Position numbers and translations under genes: made by a program. Positions 3,894-6,669 of a DNA stretch of 6,669 bases are shown here, piece by piece. The notes beneath the pieces are model-generated. The model had not been told where the DNA came from. It ran no database searches and was given only the letters and a program-made list of their open reading frames with translations. Every line of letters starts with the position of its first letter. Within the stretch, counting starts at the first letter, position 1. The stretch comes from Paenibacillus sp. UBA6285 (GTDB taxonomy: Bacteria > Bacillota > Bacilli > Paenibacillales > Paenibacillaceae): assembly GCA_002438345.1 (NCBI GenBank), contig DJUJ01000184.1, forward strand, positions 6,540 through 13,208, given 5' to 3'.

Positions 3894-6669
3894 TTTCAAC
3901 TTTCTGCGAATACTGCCCAGCTTACTAGTCATGCTCTTGTAAAAGCTGTACATTTCATCGCCGCTCTCATACTCTACTCGTTCGTATTCCAAGCTGTCAC
4001 GTGCTTCCAGGAATGATACATACAACCCTTCCAGCTTATACAGCAGCGGGGTTACGTCTTCTGCGGCAGTCATTTCACTCGCACGGCGAGCTGCCTTGCG
4101 CAGTAGAACACTGCGGCTCTTCTCATCCAGCTCCCGGAAATGGCGATATACGGCATATTCCACATAGCTGCGTTCTTTCATCAAGTTGGCAAACGGCTCC
4201 CAGGCATCTTCTTCTTCATCACGATCATAAACGTAGAGTGCGCCTTTCTTAACAATGCTGTCCGTGTACAACGCCTCGATGAATTGATCCATCCACTTAT
4301 CTTCATCCAGATATTGATGGAGCAGACTTTCAAGCTCAGTTGCTTTAGCAGTCAGCTCAGCATATTTAGCAAGCTCAACACGAACACGAGAAATCAGCTG
4401 CGGTGAACGAATAAGATTCTCCTGTGCCATTTCTTTGTTAATGCTGCCAAAGATATCTTTAATGTTTTCGCGCTCCAAGCCCTTCTCACGCAGATTCTTT
4501 AGTTCATCAGCCGCCTTCTTCACTTCGCCGAGATTCGGACGTGAAGAATTCAACTGCATATCAAATCCGCTCAAAAGAGCATCCATATCAAACGGCTTTG
4601 TGAAGACAACAGAATACCTGTTGCTAGTGTTCTCATCCACACCTTTTTCGATGATCACTCCGCTTGCCAGCGCTTTTGCAAAGTCCGCACGCACTCGGGC
4701 GTTATACTCACGGACACGAGCATTGACGTACGTATCACCCCATGATTTTTCCGGTATAGGAGATGGCAGGTATGTCCAATTGTTCTTATCAGTCATCACT
4801 AGATGGCGACCGATCCCTTCCTTATCGAGAATGGTCCGCTCATAGTTCTCCTCAAACACCCGTAGCGGCGTGTATACGAAGAGTGGCACTCCATTACGTG
4901 TATTAAGCCAGAAAATACGGTTTTTCACTTGGCTTTCCTTGATCGTAAATTGCGATTTGCCAAGCGCATTATTCTGATAATTGCGAATCCCTTTCAGGAT
5001 ACCAGGCGCTTTAACAGGCACTGATACGAAGCCCCATGATGGGAAATGTAAGCTACCTGAGCTGTTGCTGAGGTGGAATGTAGGTACAGCCTCTTCGTCC
5101 AATTTACCGGCAATAATCCGCTCTACGAATTTATCCAGCGGTTCTTCGTGTCCGAATTTCATCACGAGGAAGTCTTCCATCGAACGGGTGATCAGATCAC
5201 CAAACTTATCGCTAAGGAACTCCGAAATCGAACGAACGATATCAATCTCCTGCTCTTTGACCCAGCGTCCGGAATGCTTCAGCATTTCACGGGTGAAGTC
5301 GCGAATCAGGTCGTCTCCGTCCTTCTGATCCATGATTTTGGAGATTGTAGCCGAAATGTCCGGTACGTTAACAATGTTCCAATAGTAGGTTTTATTCCCT
5401 TTATAATCAGCCTGTTCTTCACCATTGATAAGGATGTCCCCATTCTTGGCAAAAATCGAGCTAAGCGCACTAAGAATCTCCGTAAATACACCATAAATCC
5501 GACTGTTCTCATCGTTCAAGAGTTCATATAAGTCCTCATAGAATTGAATCATTTGCTCAGTGCGTTCTACATCAGCGTGCAGCCAATACTCATTGATTTT
5601 AGCCTCAATATAGGCATTCTTCTTCTTCTCTTTGGATACAAAAGCACTGCGAGCATCGCTCAGCTTCTCATCCGCACTGTCCTGTGCCGTCTCAATATCG
5701 CGAGGCAAACGCAGCAAGCTTTCACGTAAAGCCTCAATATAAGACTGAATCAGCTTCAGAATACAGAAGCCCTTCTCGGTATATAGCAGACGGGAAACGT
5801 AGAATGGTCCTTGCTCTGGGTGTAGGAAGATGCGCTCCAGTTCTTCACTGAAACGTCCGACAATTTCGCCAGGAAGCTGCTTCTTCGATTTGATATATTC
5901 TTCACGGGCACGAGCTAGGAAGTTCTGCTCCAGCTCTGTATCCATGCTAACGACCTGATTCTTAACTACATTCGCATGGCTCAGGCGTTCGCTGTTCTGA
6001 TAGCCAGGCAGCGGCTCAGGCACACGGGATTCAAACGTTTTAATCATACTGTCGAGATCGATGCCAAGCTTACGTGCGAATTTTTCTACATCCTCTTGAC
6101 CAGGCGCCTGCTGGAACATTTTTTCCATTTTATCAAACAAGCGGAAAGCCAGGTAAGTCGTCATTTCCTCAATCGGAAGCACAGCAGACGAGGCACCGAT
6201 AATGTTGTATTCATAGTTAGCTGGGTAGGTCTTGTTCATCTGCGCAATGTTGGTGCGGATATTACTGATATAGTCATGAATGGCGAATTCTTCACCAGAC
6301 TGCTTTTCTTCACTCGCCATAAAGTTCGTGATGTTCTCAGCCGTTACGTTCATACAGTAATCGTACGCATTCTCCAGAAGCTTGCCCTCAGTATTGGTTG
6401 CAGAGATCAAGTGGCATAGATTAAATGGAGGCAGCGGTGAATTTACCGTCAAAATATTACCGTATTGCTGCTGGAATCGCTCGCCACGACTGTCCACATT
6501 CATCCAGTAATCCAGCTCTTTAAGCGCCGCATAACCGTTCTTGCGAATATATTCACGCGTATGCTCGCTTAAACTTTTATTAGACAGATTCACGTCCGGT
6601 GTAAATAGATAACCCAAAGTGTTCACACGGTCAATACCGGCAGATCCATAGTCGCGCTCAATAATACCG
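3891..6669 (-). CDS. Tubulin-like (Tubulin_2/FtsZ-superfamily) protein, 5'-truncated by window
   Basis: The reading frame stays open to the right edge, so the first visible residues (GIIERDYGSAGIDR) are internal and the GTG at 6624-6626 is not the true start. About 925 residues are visible; family members I recall are about 1,100 residues, with the GGTGSG nucleotide-binding loop just before this point, outside the window. Numbering from the first visible codon, strand VNTLGYLF (15-22), helix region YAALKELDYWMN (46-57), FNLCHLISATNTEG (82-95) and GASSAVLP (158-165) fit the second half of a tubulin/FtsZ GTPase domain. The canonical FtsZ NxDxxD catalytic loop is not obvious. A long, highly charged, mostly helical C-terminal part follows, with likely coiled coil near 320-360 and 715-790, and a RIFWL...GVPLF segment (584-597). 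No membrane segment is seen, so it is cytosolic. It is probably the GTPase of the module and the first of the visible genes. The family call is firm; the cellular role is inferred. Confidence 0.9.
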   Translation of the reverse strand, partial: GIIERDYGSAGIDRVNTLGYLFTPDVNLSNKSLSEHTREYIRKNGYAALKELDYWMNVDSRGERFQQQYGNILTVNSPLPPFNLCHLISATNTEGKLLENAYDYCMNVTAENITNFMASEEKQSGEEFAIHDYISNIRTNIAQMNKTYPANYEYNIIGASSAVLPIEEMTTYLAFRLFDKMEKMFQQAPGQEDVEKFARKLGIDLDSMIKTFESRVPEPLPGYQNSERLSHANVVKNQVVSMDTELEQNFLARAREEYIKSKKQLPGEIVGRFSEELERIFLHPEQGPFYVSRLLYTEKGFCILKLIQSYIEALRESLLRLPRDIETAQDSADEKLSDARSAFVSKEKKKNAYIEAKINEYWLHADVERTEQMIQFYEDLYELLNDENSRIYGVFTEILSALSSIFAKNGDILINGEEQADYKGNKTYYWNIVNVPDISATISKIMDQKDGDDLIRDFTREMLKHSGRWVKEQEIDIVRSISEFLSDKFGDLITRSMEDFLVMKFGHEEPLDKFVERIIAGKLDEEAVPTFHLSNSSGSLHFPSWGFVSVPVKAPGILKGIRNYQNNALGKSQFTIKESQVKNRIFWLNTRNGVPLFVYTPLRVFEENYERTILDKEGIGRHLVMTDKNNWTYLPSPIPEKSWGDTYVNARVREYNARVRADFAKALASGVIIEKGVDENTSNRYSVVFTKPFDMDALLSGFDMQLNSSRPNLGEVKKAADELKNLREKGLERENIKDIFGSINKEMAQENLIRSPQLISRVRVELAKYAELTAKATELESLLHQYLDEDKWMDQFIEALYTDSIVKKGALYVYDRDEEEDAWEPFANLMKERSYVEYAVYRHFRELDEKSRSVLLRKAARRASEMTAAEDVTPLLYKLEGLYVSFLEARDSLEYERVEYESGDEMYSFYKSMTSKLGSIRRKLK

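Noticed and set aside
4435..5531. Plus-strand open frames of 115-152 codons opposite the tubulin-like gene
   Set aside because: They are antisense to a well-supported coding frame, have no ribosome binding sites of note, and translate to compositions with no recognisable domain. They are shadows of the real gene.
6624..6626. GTG as the start codon of the tubulin-like gene
   Set aside because: The frame is open through to the window edge with fourteen further sense codons (GIIERDYGSAGIDR) that match the conserved interior of this family, and no Shine-Dalgarno site precedes the GTG. It is an internal valine codon.

Overview
The window looks like a chromosomal segment from a Bacillales bacterium, most likely Paenibacillus or a close relative. 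I base this on the close match of the right-hand gene to remembered tubulin-like proteins of that group, the purine-rich Shine-Dalgarno site ahead of the membrane protein gene, and moderate base composition. The genus is inferred and not proven.

All three genes lie on the minus strand, so transcription runs from right to left. (1) 3891-6669 is the 3' part of a long tubulin/FtsZ-superfamily gene of the Tubulin_2 ('tubulin-like') type. Its 5' end, which should hold the nucleotide-binding glycine loop, is outside the window. (2) 1484-3886 encodes an 800-residue protein that starts 4 bases after the first gene's stop codon. It has no obvious family by name. Several short motifs line up in order with the tubulin-like protein, which suggests a strongly diverged paralogue whose nucleotide-binding loops look degenerate. 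(3) After 208 bases of non-coding DNA rich in inverted repeats, 4-1275 encodes a polytopic membrane protein with a von Willebrand A (vWA) domain. Its metal-binding (MIDAS) site is complete.

Together the genes look like a compact module: a cytosolic tubulin-like GTPase, a probable pseudo-GTPase partner, and a membrane-anchored metal-dependent adhesion or assembly domain. Makarova and Koonin (Biology Direct, 2010) described a linkage of divergent FtsZ-like proteins with vWA proteins and proposed membrane remodelling. The function of this version is, as far as I know, not established. No RNA genes, CRISPR arrays, insertion sequences or phage genes were seen. All three reading frames are intact within the window.
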